Source: Pseudomonadota bacterium
GTDB lineage: Bacteria; Pseudomonadota; Gammaproteobacteria; Steroidobacterales; Steroidobacteraceae
Direction: 5' to 3'
Assembly (NCBI GenBank): GCA_021781775.1
Contig: JAJXWE010000082.1
Coordinates: forward strand, 1-6,867
Length of the DNA: 6,867 nucleotides
Under the pieces are notes generated by a model. The model searched no databases. It saw only the letters and a list, made by a program, of their open reading frames with translations, and was not told the origin of the DNA. The position numbers and the translations under genes are program-made. Position 1 is the first letter of the stretch. Every line of letters starts with the position of its first letter. Positions 1-5,356 of this stretch are shown in pieces.

Positions 1-61
1 TCACGCAACGTACATCGCATTCTGGACGCACCACACCCTGGCAGCCCCGGGGCCGCACGGC

Positions 62-69
62 CATACTGT
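62..69 (+). promoter_or_regulatory. possible -10 element abutting the yciH start
   Basis: CATACTGT sits immediately upstream of the GTG at 74. CATACT (62-67) matches four of six TATAAT positions and ends 6 nt before the start codon, which would place transcription initiation at or next to the GTG. I see no convincing -35. Bases 1-61 show no other gene or site I can support. Confidence 0.3.
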
Positions 70-73
70 CGCC

Positions 74-406
74 GTGAAATCCTACCCCACCGCCCGCGGC
101 GTCGTACTGCGCAAGCCCCCCGGCGCGCCCGAGCGCGCCTCCCTCAGCCCTGCCCGCCCGGACGGACCGGCGCGCGTACGCGTGACCCGCGAAGTCGCCG
201 GGCGCGGCGGCAAAGCCGTGTCGGTCGTGCTCGGCCTGCCGCTCGCGACCGCGGAACTCGAGACGCTCGCCCGCGAGCTGAAGAAACTCTGCGGCGCCGG
301 CGGCGCCGTGCGCGACGGACGCATCGAGATCCAGGGCGAGCACCGCGACCGGCTGGTCGAGGCCCTGCGCGAGCGCGGCTACGAGGCCAAGCGCGCCGGC
401 GGCTAG
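74..406 (+). CDS. yciH: YciH-type SUI1/eIF1-like translation factor
   Basis: A 110-residue protein of the SUI1/eIF1 superfamily, the bacterial YciH group. These proteins are thought to bind the small ribosomal subunit and affect start-site or initiator-tRNA discrimination. The SUI1 domain covers about residues 34-106 and contains the family signature LKKLCGAGGAVRDGRIEIQG (69-88) and the C-terminal RGYxxKxAGG end. Length matches E. coli YciH (about 108 aa, from memory). The N-terminal 33 residues are Pro/Arg-rich and poorly conserved, as is usual. The start is a GTG with no Shine-Dalgarno sequence; CATACT (62-67) or TACTGT (64-69) lies just upstream, so the mRNA may be leaderless. Its stop overlaps the stop of the convergent hemJ gene. 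Family assignment is secure; cellular role is less well established. Confidence 0.93.
   Translation: MKSYPTARGVVLRKPPGAPERASLSPARPDGPARVRVTREVAGRGGKAVSVVLGLPLATAELETLARELKKLCGAGGAVRDGRIEIQGEHRDRLVEALRERGYEAKRAGG
403..406. other. Shared CTAG giving both convergent stop codons
   Basis: The palindromic tetramer CTAG supplies TAG to yciH at 404-406 on the plus strand and TAG to hemJ at 403-405 on the minus strand. The two reading frames therefore end inside each other, with no room for an intergenic terminator. Any terminator for either gene must lie inside the opposite coding region, so the 3' ends of the two mRNAs are likely to be complementary. Confidence 0.9.
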
Positions 407-816
407 GGACGCAGCACCGCCAGCAGCACGATCGCGATCAGCAGCACCCCGGGCACTTCGTTGAACAGCCGGTACCAGCGCTGCGAGCGGCGGGCGCGCC
501 CCTCGATGAGCTGGCGCATCAACACGTAACACCACACGTGGTACCCGAGGAGCGCCGCCACCAGCACGAGCTTCACGCGCAGCCAGGCGAATTGCAGCAA
601 CGCCGGCGCGACAATGACCATCGACAGCCCGAAGGCGATGGCCAATGCCCCGCCGAGACTCATCAGCGCGAACAATCGCCGTTCCATCACTGCAAAGCGT
701 TCGAGCCCCGGCCCGTCCGTGGTGGCGCAGTGGTAGACGAACAGCCTCGGCAGATAGAACAGACCCGCGAACCACGTCACCACAAAGACGATATGGAATG
801 CCTTGAGCCAGAGCAT
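403..816 (-). CDS. hemJ: Protoporphyrinogen IX oxidase HemJ (membrane)
   Basis: A 137-residue integral membrane protein of the HemJ/UPF0093 family, which oxidises protoporphyrinogen IX to protoporphyrin IX in haem biosynthesis in bacteria lacking HemG and HemY. The N-terminus carries the family hallmarks: WLKAFHI (residues 3-9, with His8 equivalent to the conserved haem-ligand histidine), WFAGLFYLPRLFVYH (15-29), then WLRVKL (78-83, conserved Lys82), and RLFNEVP (116-122) near the C-terminus. About four hydrophobic helices are visible, and the length is close to the family norm of roughly 140 residues. No Shine-Dalgarno precedes the ATG. Gene orientation is opposite to both neighbours: it converges on yciH and diverges from the GH15 gene, so it is probably its own transcription unit. 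Confidence in the family is high. Confidence 0.93.
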   Translation of the reverse strand: MLWLKAFHIVFVVTWFAGLFYLPRLFVYHCATTDGPGLERFAVMERRLFALMSLGGALAIAFGLSMVIVAPALLQFAWLRVKLVLVAALLGYHVWCYVLMRQLIEGRARRSQRWYRLFNEVPGVLLIAIVLLAVLRP

Positions 817-819
817 GCA

Positions 820-849
820 GTATCGTACTCGGCTTCGGCACGCTTGACC
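820..849. promoter_or_regulatory. Divergent hemJ / GH15 promoter region
   Basis: GTATCGTAC (820-828) reads TATCGT (821-826) on the plus strand and TACGAT (revcomp of 822-827) on the minus strand; each matches four of six TATAAT positions. On the minus strand the hexamer ends 5 nt before the hemJ ATG, with no Shine-Dalgarno between, fitting a leaderless hemJ transcript. On the plus strand it would give the GH15 gene a leader of about 50 nt. TTGACC at 844-849 is a -35-like alternative for the plus strand but lacks a good -10 partner. Motif matching only; weak support. Confidence 0.3.
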
Positions 850-870
850 AAGTGAGCGCGCGACAGATTC

Positions 871-876
871 AGGAGG
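871..876 (+). promoter_or_regulatory. Shine-Dalgarno of the GH15 gene
   Basis: AGGAGG, a full consensus ribosome-binding site, stands 6 nt before the ATG at 883. It fixes the start and rules out an exported, longer N-terminus. Confidence 0.85.
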
Positions 877-882
877 ATCGTC

Positions 883-3279
883 ATGAGCGAAATCGGCTCA
901 GGAGAGGCACCGGGCGCACCGGGACTTTCGCCCACTTGGTGCAGCAGCGCCAAAGACGTCGTGGGCTGCTCGCTCGGCCGGCCGCGGCTGTGGTTCACCA
1001 TCGGCGGCGGCATCGTCAACGAGGTCTACTATCCGCGGGTCGACATCCCGCAGATCCGCGATCTGGGCTTCATCGTGGCCGACGGCCAGGGCTTCTGGGT
1101 CGAGGTTAAACGCCTCGGCCGGCCGACCGTCACACTGGCCGGCCCCGGGATCCCCGCGGTGCAGATCGTGCACCACCACGAGCGCTTCGAGCTGCGGCTG
1201 CGAATCGCGCCAGCCGCCGAACGTGACGTGCTGTTGATCGAAGTGCAGCTCACGGGCGACGAACAGCTGCGCCCCTACGCGCTGCTCGCGCCGCACCTCG
1301 GCGGCACCGGACATGACAACACCGCGCTGGTCGCCGATCACCGCGGGCATCGGCTGCTGCTCGCCGAGCAGGGCCCGTTCGCGCTCGCCCTCGGGGCGGT
1401 CGAGACCGGTGCCGCGCAGCGCGACGCCTTGAGCCGCGCGAGCTGCGGTTATGTCGGCGCCAGCGACGGCTGGCAGGACTTCGAGCGCAATGGTTCGATG
1501 CGCTGGGAATTCGACCGCGCCGGTCCAGGCAATGTCGCGCTCATGGGCGAGCTGCCACGCAGCGCGGTGCTCGGCCTGGGCATCAGCAGCAGCACCGAGT
1601 CGGCCGCGACACTGGCACTCTCGGCGCTGTTCGAGCCGTTCGAGGTCAGCTGGCGGCGTCAGATCGAGGAATGGTCGGTCTGGCAGAAGGAGTGCGCCGT
1701 ACGCGCCCCACTCACCGGCTCGCTGCCCCCGCTGTGCCGCGAGCAGCTCAGCATCTCGACCATGGTACTGCGCTCGCACCAGTGCAAGACGTTCCCCGGC
1801 GCAATGGTCGCGAGCCTGAGCGTGCCCTGGGGCAACACCAAAGACGAGCGCGCCGGCTATCACCTCGTCTGGCCACGCGACCTGTGCGAGTGCGCCGGCG
1901 CGCTGCTCGCCTTCGGCGCAACGCGCGAGGCGCTCGATACGGTGCGCTACCTGCGTGCCACGCAGCTCGCCGACGGTCACTGGAACCAGAACCAATGGCT
2001 CGGCGGTACGCCGTACTGGACCGCCGTGCAGCTCGATGAGACGGCCTTCCCGGTGCTGCTCACCTGCATGCTGCACGAGCGCCAGGCGCTCGATGGGGTC
2101 CAGGTCGCAGACATGGTGCTGCGGGCGCTCTCCTTCATCGTGCGCAACGGCCCTGCGTCCGACCAGGACCGCTGGGAGGAGGACGCGGGCCTGAACACGT
2201 TCACGCTGTCGGCGTGCATCGCCGCGCTCGTGTGCGGCGCGCCACTGCTGCCCCCGGCTGCGCGCGAGCTGGCGCTCGCCATCGCCGATTACTGGAACGC
2301 GAGCCTCGAGGACTGGACGGCGGTGTACGACACCCCGCTCGCACGCGAGCACGGGATACCGGGTTATTACGTGCGCGTGGCGCCGGCCGATGCCCTGCAC
2401 GACCGCGGCGCGCTGCAAAATGCGCTGCCGATCCGCAACCAGGCGATCGACCCGGACCTGCCGGCCGCCGCGCAGGTCGGCGTCGACTTCCTGCAGCTGG
2501 TGCGATTCGGTCTGCGCGCCGCCGACGATCCACTCATCGTCGGCACGGTCAAACTGGTCGATGCATTGCTGAAGGTCGACACGCCGAACGGACCGAGCTG
2601 GCACCGCTACAACGACGACGGCTACGGCGAGCACGATGACGGCTCGGCCTACGACGGCACCGGCCGCGGCCGGGCCTGGCCGCTGCTCACCGGTGAGCGC
2701 GGGCACTACGAACTCGCCGCCGGCCGCGATCCGCTGCCGCTGCTCGAGACGATGGCCCGCATGGCCTCCCCCGGCGGAATGCTGCCCGAGCAGGTCTGGG
2801 ACAGCGCCCCGATCCCCAAGCGCTTCCTCGAGCCCGGTCGGCCGACGGCCGGCGCCATGCCGCTGGTCTGGGCGCACGCGGAATTCATCAAGCTGGCCGT
2901 CTCGCGCACGCTCGGCCGGCCCCTGGACCGCCCCGAGCCGCTTTGGCAGCGATACGGAGGGCGACGTCCGGCGTTGAAACGCCTCATCTGGTGCCCGCAC
3001 GCCCCCGCGGGCGAGCTGCCGGCGGGCGCCGCGCTCACCGTGGCGCTGACCGAACCGGGCACGCTGCGCTGGGGCTTTGACGGCTGGCGGGACATCGAGG
3101 AGCGCAGCACTGCAGCGAACCCCCTGGGGCTGCACCTCGTCGAGATCGACACCCGCGGCCTGAAGGCCGGACAGTCGATCGATCTGACGTACCGCCGCCA
3201 GTCCGACGGGGAGTGGGTCGGCCAGGACTACCGCATTGCGGTACGTACGGCTGTTCCGGTCACCAGCCGGGCCGTATAG
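883..3279 (+). CDS. GH15 glucoamylase/glucodextranase-type alpha-glucosidase
   Basis: A 798-residue glycoside hydrolase of family 15, which removes glucose from non-reducing ends of alpha-glucans by inversion. An N-terminal glucodextranase-type beta-sandwich (about residues 15-270; GGGIVNEVYYPRVD at 41-54) is followed by the (alpha/alpha)6 catalytic domain (about 285-685) and a C-terminal beta domain (about 695-795). Catalytic-domain signatures are TFPGAMVASLSVPWG (303-317), YHLVWPRD (326-333), WEED (431-434, with Glu432 the expected general acid) and PEQVWD (635-640, with Glu636 the expected base). The start is well set: AGGAGG at 871-876 lies 6 nt before the ATG. There is no signal peptide, so it probably acts in the cytoplasm on maltodextrin or glycogen-derived chains. 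Its neighbours give no pathway clue. The exact linkage (alpha-1,4, alpha-1,6 or trehalose) cannot be settled from sequence. Confidence 0.93.
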   Translation: MSEIGSGEAPGAPGLSPTWCSSAKDVVGCSLGRPRLWFTIGGGIVNEVYYPRVDIPQIRDLGFIVADGQGFWVEVKRLGRPTVTLAGPGIPAVQIVHHHERFELRLRIAPAAERDVLLIEVQLTGDEQLRPYALLAPHLGGTGHDNTALVADHRGHRLLLAEQGPFALALGAVETGAAQRDALSRASCGYVGASDGWQDFERNGSMRWEFDRAGPGNVALMGELPRSAVLGLGISSSTESAATLALSALFEPFEVSWRRQIEEWSVWQKECAVRAPLTGSLPPLCREQLSISTMVLRSHQCKTFPGAMVASLSVPWGNTKDERAGYHLVWPRDLCECAGALLAFGATREALDTVRYLRATQLADGHWNQNQWLGGTPYWTAVQLDETAFPVLLTCMLHERQALDGVQVADMVLRALSFIVRNGPASDQDRWEEDAGLNTFTLSACIAALVCGAPLLPPAARELALAIADYWNASLEDWTAVYDTPLAREHGIPGYYVRVAPADALHDRGALQNALPIRNQAIDPDLPAAAQVGVDFLQLVRFGLRAADDPLIVGTVKLVDALLKVDTPNGPSWHRYNDDGYGEHDDGSAYDGTGRGRAWPLLTGERGHYELAAGRDPLPLLETMARMASPGGMLPEQVWDSAPIPKRFLEPGRPTAGAMPLVWAHAEFIKLAVSRTLGRPLDRPEPLWQRYGGRRPALKRLIWCPHAPAGELPAGAALTVALTEPGTLRWGFDGWRDIEERSTAANPLGLHLVEIDTRGLKAGQSIDLTYRRQSDGEWVGQDYRIAVRTAVPVTSRAV

Positions 3280-3343
3280 TGGCGCGCCGGAACCGGACGT
3301 GAGCGAGTCCGTGGCGGCGCGTGTTGTCGGCGATCGCAGTCAA

Positions 3344-3359
3344 CCGGAGGAACCTCCGG
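3344..3359 (+). promoter_or_regulatory. Palindrome in the lipoprotein gene leader
   Basis: CCGGAGGAACCTCCGG has 7-bp perfectly complementary arms (3344-3350 and 3353-3359); as RNA it would fold as a 6-bp stem with a GAAC loop. It lies 37 nt before the lipoprotein ATG. ACCTCC (3352-3357) in its right arm is also exactly complementary to the lipoprotein ribosome-binding site GGAGGT (3384-3389). The two pairings are mutually exclusive. It could equally be a protein-binding operator. No U-tract follows, so it is not a convincing terminator for the upstream GH15 gene. Confidence 0.5.
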
Positions 3360-3383
3360 ACGTTTCCGGGGTCCATAGACGGT

Positions 3384-3390
3384 GGAGGTG
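3384..3390 (+). promoter_or_regulatory. Shine-Dalgarno that decides the lipoprotein start
   Basis: GGAGGTG is 6 nt before the ATG at 3397. The upstream in-frame GTG at 3382 overlaps this site, so that longer start is unlikely. The site can pair with ACCTCC at 3352-3357. Confidence 0.75.
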
Positions 3391-3396
3391 GTGACA

Positions 3397-4020
3397 ATGG
3401 ACGCAATGTTGTTCGGTCGGGTGATCAAATCGGGCAGAGCCCTGGTGGCGCTCGGCGCAACGCTGCTGATGGCGGCCTGCGCGACCGCGCCGGTGATTCA
3501 CACGCGCATGGCGGTCGGCGCCAATCTCACAGGAGCACATACCTTCGCGTTCGCGCGGCACCCGGGAACCGACCATGGACCGTACAAGTCGCTGACGACC
3601 CAACGCCTCGAGCAGGACGTCACGGCGCAGATGCAGGCCCGCGGTTACACACTGGTGGCTGCGGATGCCGGACCCGACCTCCTGGTGGACTTTCGCCTGC
3701 GGACCCGCGACCGCGTCGAGGGTGACATGGGCCCGGCGTTCATGGGCAGCTACTGGGGCGGCTGGGGTCCTTACGGCTGGGGCGGCGACTGGGGTGCGCC
3801 CTACGGCTGGGGCTGGGGCGGTTACTACAACGATGTGCGGACGGTCACCTCCGCGGCGCTGACCGTATCGGTCATCAATCGCGAGACCCGCTCGGTGATC
3901 TGGAGTGGCACGGCGTCCTCGGACATCTCCCGGCACACGCTGTACCACCCGGACAAGTCGCTCGACGAGGCCGTAAACCAGATCTTCGTGCACTACCCAG
4001 TACCGGCCGCCGGGCACTGA
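3397..4020 (+). CDS. DUF4136-type lipoprotein with Gly/Trp/Tyr-rich tract
   Basis: A 207-residue predicted lipoprotein. A basic n-region and hydrophobic stretch (about residues 14-27) end in LLMAAC, giving lipid attachment at Cys28 and an envelope location. The rest resembles the DUF4136 family: an early TFAF segment (49-52), a predicted amphipathic region before ARGYTLV (81-87), DLLVDFRLRTRD (94-105), and a late TVSVINRETRSVIWSG (156-171). DUF4136 proteins are common in proteobacteria but have no established function. Residues 117-144 are an unusual insert rich in Gly, Trp and Tyr (six Trp, five Tyr). ATG 3397 is preferred because GGAGGTG lies 6 nt upstream. Gene stands alone between the GH15 gene and a convergent nitroreductase. 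Lipoprotein status is well supported; the family assignment is likely; the role is unknown. Confidence 0.82.
   Translation: MDAMLFGRVIKSGRALVALGATLLMAACATAPVIHTRMAVGANLTGAHTFAFARHPGTDHGPYKSLTTQRLEQDVTAQMQARGYTLVAADAGPDLLVDFRLRTRDRVEGDMGPAFMGSYWGGWGPYGWGGDWGAPYGWGWGGYYNDVRTVTSAALTVSVINRETRSVIWSGTASSDISRHTLYHPDKSLDEAVNQIFVHYPVPAAGH
3745..3828 (+). repeat. Gly/Trp/Tyr-rich low-complexity coding segment
   Basis: Residues 117-144 of the lipoprotein consist almost entirely of Gly, Trp, Tyr, Pro, Ala and Asp. The 12-mer TACGGCTGGGGC occurs identically at 3772-3783 and 3802-3813, 30 bp apart in frame, suggesting internal duplication of a PYGWG unit. Confidence 0.75.
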
Positions 4021-4032
4021 GCCTCCGCACTC

Positions 4033-4061
4033 GCGGGCGGACCGCGATGCGGTCCGCCCGC
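4033..4061. terminator. Perfect 13-bp hairpin between convergent stops
   Basis: GCGGGCGGACCGC (4033-4045) and its exact reverse complement (4049-4061) are separated by the 3-base loop GAT. The hairpin lies 12 nt after the lipoprotein stop and 4 nt beyond the nitroreductase stop on the other strand. Position suggests a bidirectional 3'-end element. Neither side has a T-tract, so it may be an mRNA-stabilising or U-less/Rho-assisted structure instead of a canonical intrinsic terminator. Confidence 0.7.
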
Positions 4062-4065
4062 AGGG

Positions 4066-4629
4066 TCACTCGTTCCAGTAGGTGACTCGGTCGCGCCAGT
4101 CTTGCGCGGGCGGTGGTTCGTTGCCGCCAGGCGGCTCGGAGCCGATGTAAAGAAACGCAATCAACGCATCCTCGGCAGCAAGCCCAAGATCCCGCTTCAC
4201 CTGCTCGTCGTACGCCGCGCCCCCCGTCTTCCACACGGCACCGAAGCCAAGCGCCTGCGCGGCGAGCAGGATGTTCCCGGCTGCCGCACCCGCCGCGAGG
4301 ATCTGCTCGAGCATCGGCACGCGGGCATGCGGGTCCTTTACGGCAGCGACCGCGATGATTAGCGGTGCCCGATACGCCTTGCGGCGCTCGTTCTCCATCG
4401 CTTCGGGACTGCACATGGGACGCGCGCGCTGCAACTGCTGCGCGAGCAGCTCGCCGAAGCGCGCACGCGCATCGCCGCGAATGACGATGAACCGCCAGGG
4501 ACGCAATCGTCCGTGATCCGGCGCCCGCGCAGCGCTCGCGAGCAACAACTCCAGCGCCCGTGCATCGGGACCGGGCTCAGTGAGCGTCTGCGCCGAGCGC
4601 CGGCGCAGCAACAGATCGATCGCTTGCAT
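4066..4629 (-). CDS. Nitroreductase-family FMN oxidoreductase, YdjA type
   Basis: A 187-residue single-domain nitroreductase-family protein, expected to be a cytoplasmic FMN-dependent NAD(P)H oxidoreductase working as a dimer. It closely follows the pattern of E. coli YdjA (about 183 aa, from memory): LLLRRRSA (6-13, FMN-phosphate contacts), AARAPDHGRLRPW (33-45), RAPLIIAV (87-94), then the helix EQILAAGAAAGN (108-119), and GFGAVWKTG (128-136). It ends VTYWNE, similar to YdjA's VTYF. The natural substrate of this group is unknown. The ATG at 4627-4629 matches the family N-terminus. A longer frame reaches 4725 but would run 47 nt into apt and adds Cys/Arg-rich residues unlike the family. No clear ribosome-binding site is visible. 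It is divergent from apt across 49 bp. Confidence 0.92.
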   Translation of the reverse strand: MQAIDLLLRRRSAQTLTEPGPDARALELLLASAARAPDHGRLRPWRFIVIRGDARARFGELLAQQLQRARPMCSPEAMENERRKAYRAPLIIAVAAVKDPHARVPMLEQILAAGAAAGNILLAAQALGFGAVWKTGGAAYDEQVKRDLGLAAEDALIAFLYIGSEPPGGNEPPPAQDWRDRVTYWNE

Positions 4630-4638
4630 CGGGCAATC

Positions 4639-4658
4639 TTGACACAAGTTTGACCCAA
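4639..4658. repeat. 11-bp-phased direct repeat overlapping the apt -35
   Basis: TTGACACAA (4639-4647) and TTGACCCAA (4650-4658) differ at one base and are spaced 11 bp apart, about one helical turn, in the 49-bp region shared by the divergent nitroreductase and apt genes. The first copy contains the -35. This arrangement is typical of regulator sites, but I recognise no specific regulator. Confidence 0.5.
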
Positions 4659-4668
4659 ACCGTGTACA
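4639..4668 (+). promoter_or_regulatory. apt promoter with consensus -35
   Basis: TTGACA (4639-4644) is a full consensus -35. TGTACA (4663-4668) lies 18 bp downstream as a modest -10; TACAGT (4665-4670) is the alternative, but with a 20-bp spacer. Either places transcription start within a few bases of the apt ATG at 4679, and no Shine-Dalgarno is present between them. Confidence 0.55.
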
Positions 4669-4678
4669 GTCCGCGCCC

Positions 4679-5224
4679 ATGGACGTCCGTGACCTGCAGG
4701 CGCTTAGAGACGCCATTCGCTGCATTCCCGACTACCCCAAGCCCGGCATCGTGTTCCGGGATATCACGACTCTCCTCGGCGATGCGCCGATTTTCCGGCT
4801 CGCCGTGACGGAACTCGCGCGGCCCTGGGACGAGACGGTCATCGGGCACGTCGCCGGCATAGAGGCCCGGGGATTCATCCTCGGTGGCGCAGTGGCCCAC
4901 CGCCTCGGCGCGGGGTTCGTGCCGATCCGCAAGAAGGGCAAGCTGCCGCACGAGACCGTGCGAGTGGCCTACTCACTCGAGTACGGCCTCGACGAGATGG
5001 AGATGCACCGCGACGCCGTGCGGCCGGGCGAGCGGGTGCTGTTGATCGATGATCTGATCGCCACGGGCGGGACGGCGGAGGCGGCCGTCCGGCTGCTGCG
5101 CTCCCTCGGGGCGCACGTTGAGGCGGCCTGCTTCGTGATCGACCTTCCGGAGCTCGGCGGTGCGCGCCGCCTGGAAGCCCTCGGCGTCCCGGTCCGCAGC
5201 CTTGTCGCTTTTCAGGGACACTGA
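4679..5224 (+). CDS. apt: Adenine phosphoribosyltransferase
   Basis: A 181-residue purine-salvage enzyme that joins adenine to PRPP to give AMP and pyrophosphate in the cytoplasm. It aligns almost end to end with E. coli Apt (183 aa, from memory): IPDYPKPGIVFRDIT (16-30), the base-contact and loop segments GIEARGF (60-66) and GFVPIRKKGKLP (79-90), LEYG (100-103), and the PRPP-binding signature VLLIDDLIATGGT (120-132) with the Asp-Asp pair at 124-125. The ending LVAFQGH mirrors the E. coli SLVPFPGH. Homology fixes the ATG at 4679. There is no Shine-Dalgarno, and a promoter lies directly upstream, so the message may be leaderless or nearly so. No canonical terminator is seen before the next gene. 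Confidence 0.97.
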   Translation: MDVRDLQALRDAIRCIPDYPKPGIVFRDITTLLGDAPIFRLAVTELARPWDETVIGHVAGIEARGFILGGAVAHRLGAGFVPIRKKGKLPHETVRVAYSLEYGLDEMEMHRDAVRPGERVLLIDDLIATGGTAEAAVRLLRSLGAHVEAACFVIDLPELGGARRLEALGVPVRSLVAFQGH

Positions 5225-5241
5225 CCTCACCGCAAGATTAC

Positions 5242-5251
5242 GTTTGGGTCA
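5242..5251. repeat. Inverted copy of the apt upstream 10-mer
   Basis: GTTTGGGTCA is the exact reverse complement of TGACCCAAAC at 4651-4660, so the same 10-bp word flanks apt on both sides in opposite orientation. A second word, CAAGATT (5233-5239), also recurs inverted at 4635-4641. It could be a shared operator site for apt and the downstream repeat-protein gene, or chance. Confidence 0.4.
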
Positions 5252-5261
5252 TGCAGAGTTC

Positions 5262-5315
5262 CGGGGCGATTCTTCCTGCAATAATCCGCCCCGTTCCGGC
5301 GCCCGAGCGCTCGGG
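5262..5315 (+). promoter_or_regulatory. Leader of the Lys-rich gene: -10 and inverted repeats
   Basis: AATAAT (5280-5285), five of six matches to TATAAT, is the best -10 candidate and would start a leader of about 65 nt; no good -35 pairs with it. It lies between inverted arms CGGGGCG (5262-5268) and CGCCCCG (5287-5293). A separate perfect 14-bp palindrome, CCCGAGCGCTCGGG (5302-5315), follows in the leader, then the direct repeat CTCAAAC (5322-5328 and 5331-5337). These could be operators or RNA hairpins; neither hairpin has a T-tract that would make it a canonical apt terminator. Confidence 0.4.
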
Positions 5316-5356
5316 GCAATTCTCAAACCGCTCAAACTCTCTTGATGGAGATGTCG

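Noticed and set aside
898..3135. A 745-codon open frame on the minus strand across the GH15 gene
   Set aside because: It is antisense to a securely identified enzyme. Its translation is Arg/Gln/Gly/Ala-rich without any recognisable domain, as expected for the shadow of GC-rich codons.
3382..3396. GTG start for the lipoprotein five codons upstream
   Set aside because: That GTG overlaps GGAGGTG, which is correctly spaced for the ATG at 3397.
3340..4017. A 225-codon minus-strand frame opposite the lipoprotein
   Set aside because: No ribosome-binding site or domain; the plus strand has a Shine-Dalgarno, a lipobox and DUF4136-like sequence.
4630..4725. N-terminal extension of the nitroreductase to an upstream start
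   Set aside because: It would overlap the 5' end of apt and its promoter, adds residues unlike the family, and the family N-terminus begins at the internal ATG (4627-4629).
5302..5315. Palindrome as an apt intrinsic terminator
   Set aside because: The RNA stem would be only about 5 bp with a 4-nt loop, and the sequence after it has no T-tract; it also lies downstream of the likely promoter of the next gene.
5342..5356. TTG or ATG starts (5342, 5345, 5351) for the repeat protein
   Set aside because: The only Shine-Dalgarno-like GGAG (5347-5350) is correctly spaced for ATG 5357, which also gives a typical MFKK signal-peptide start.
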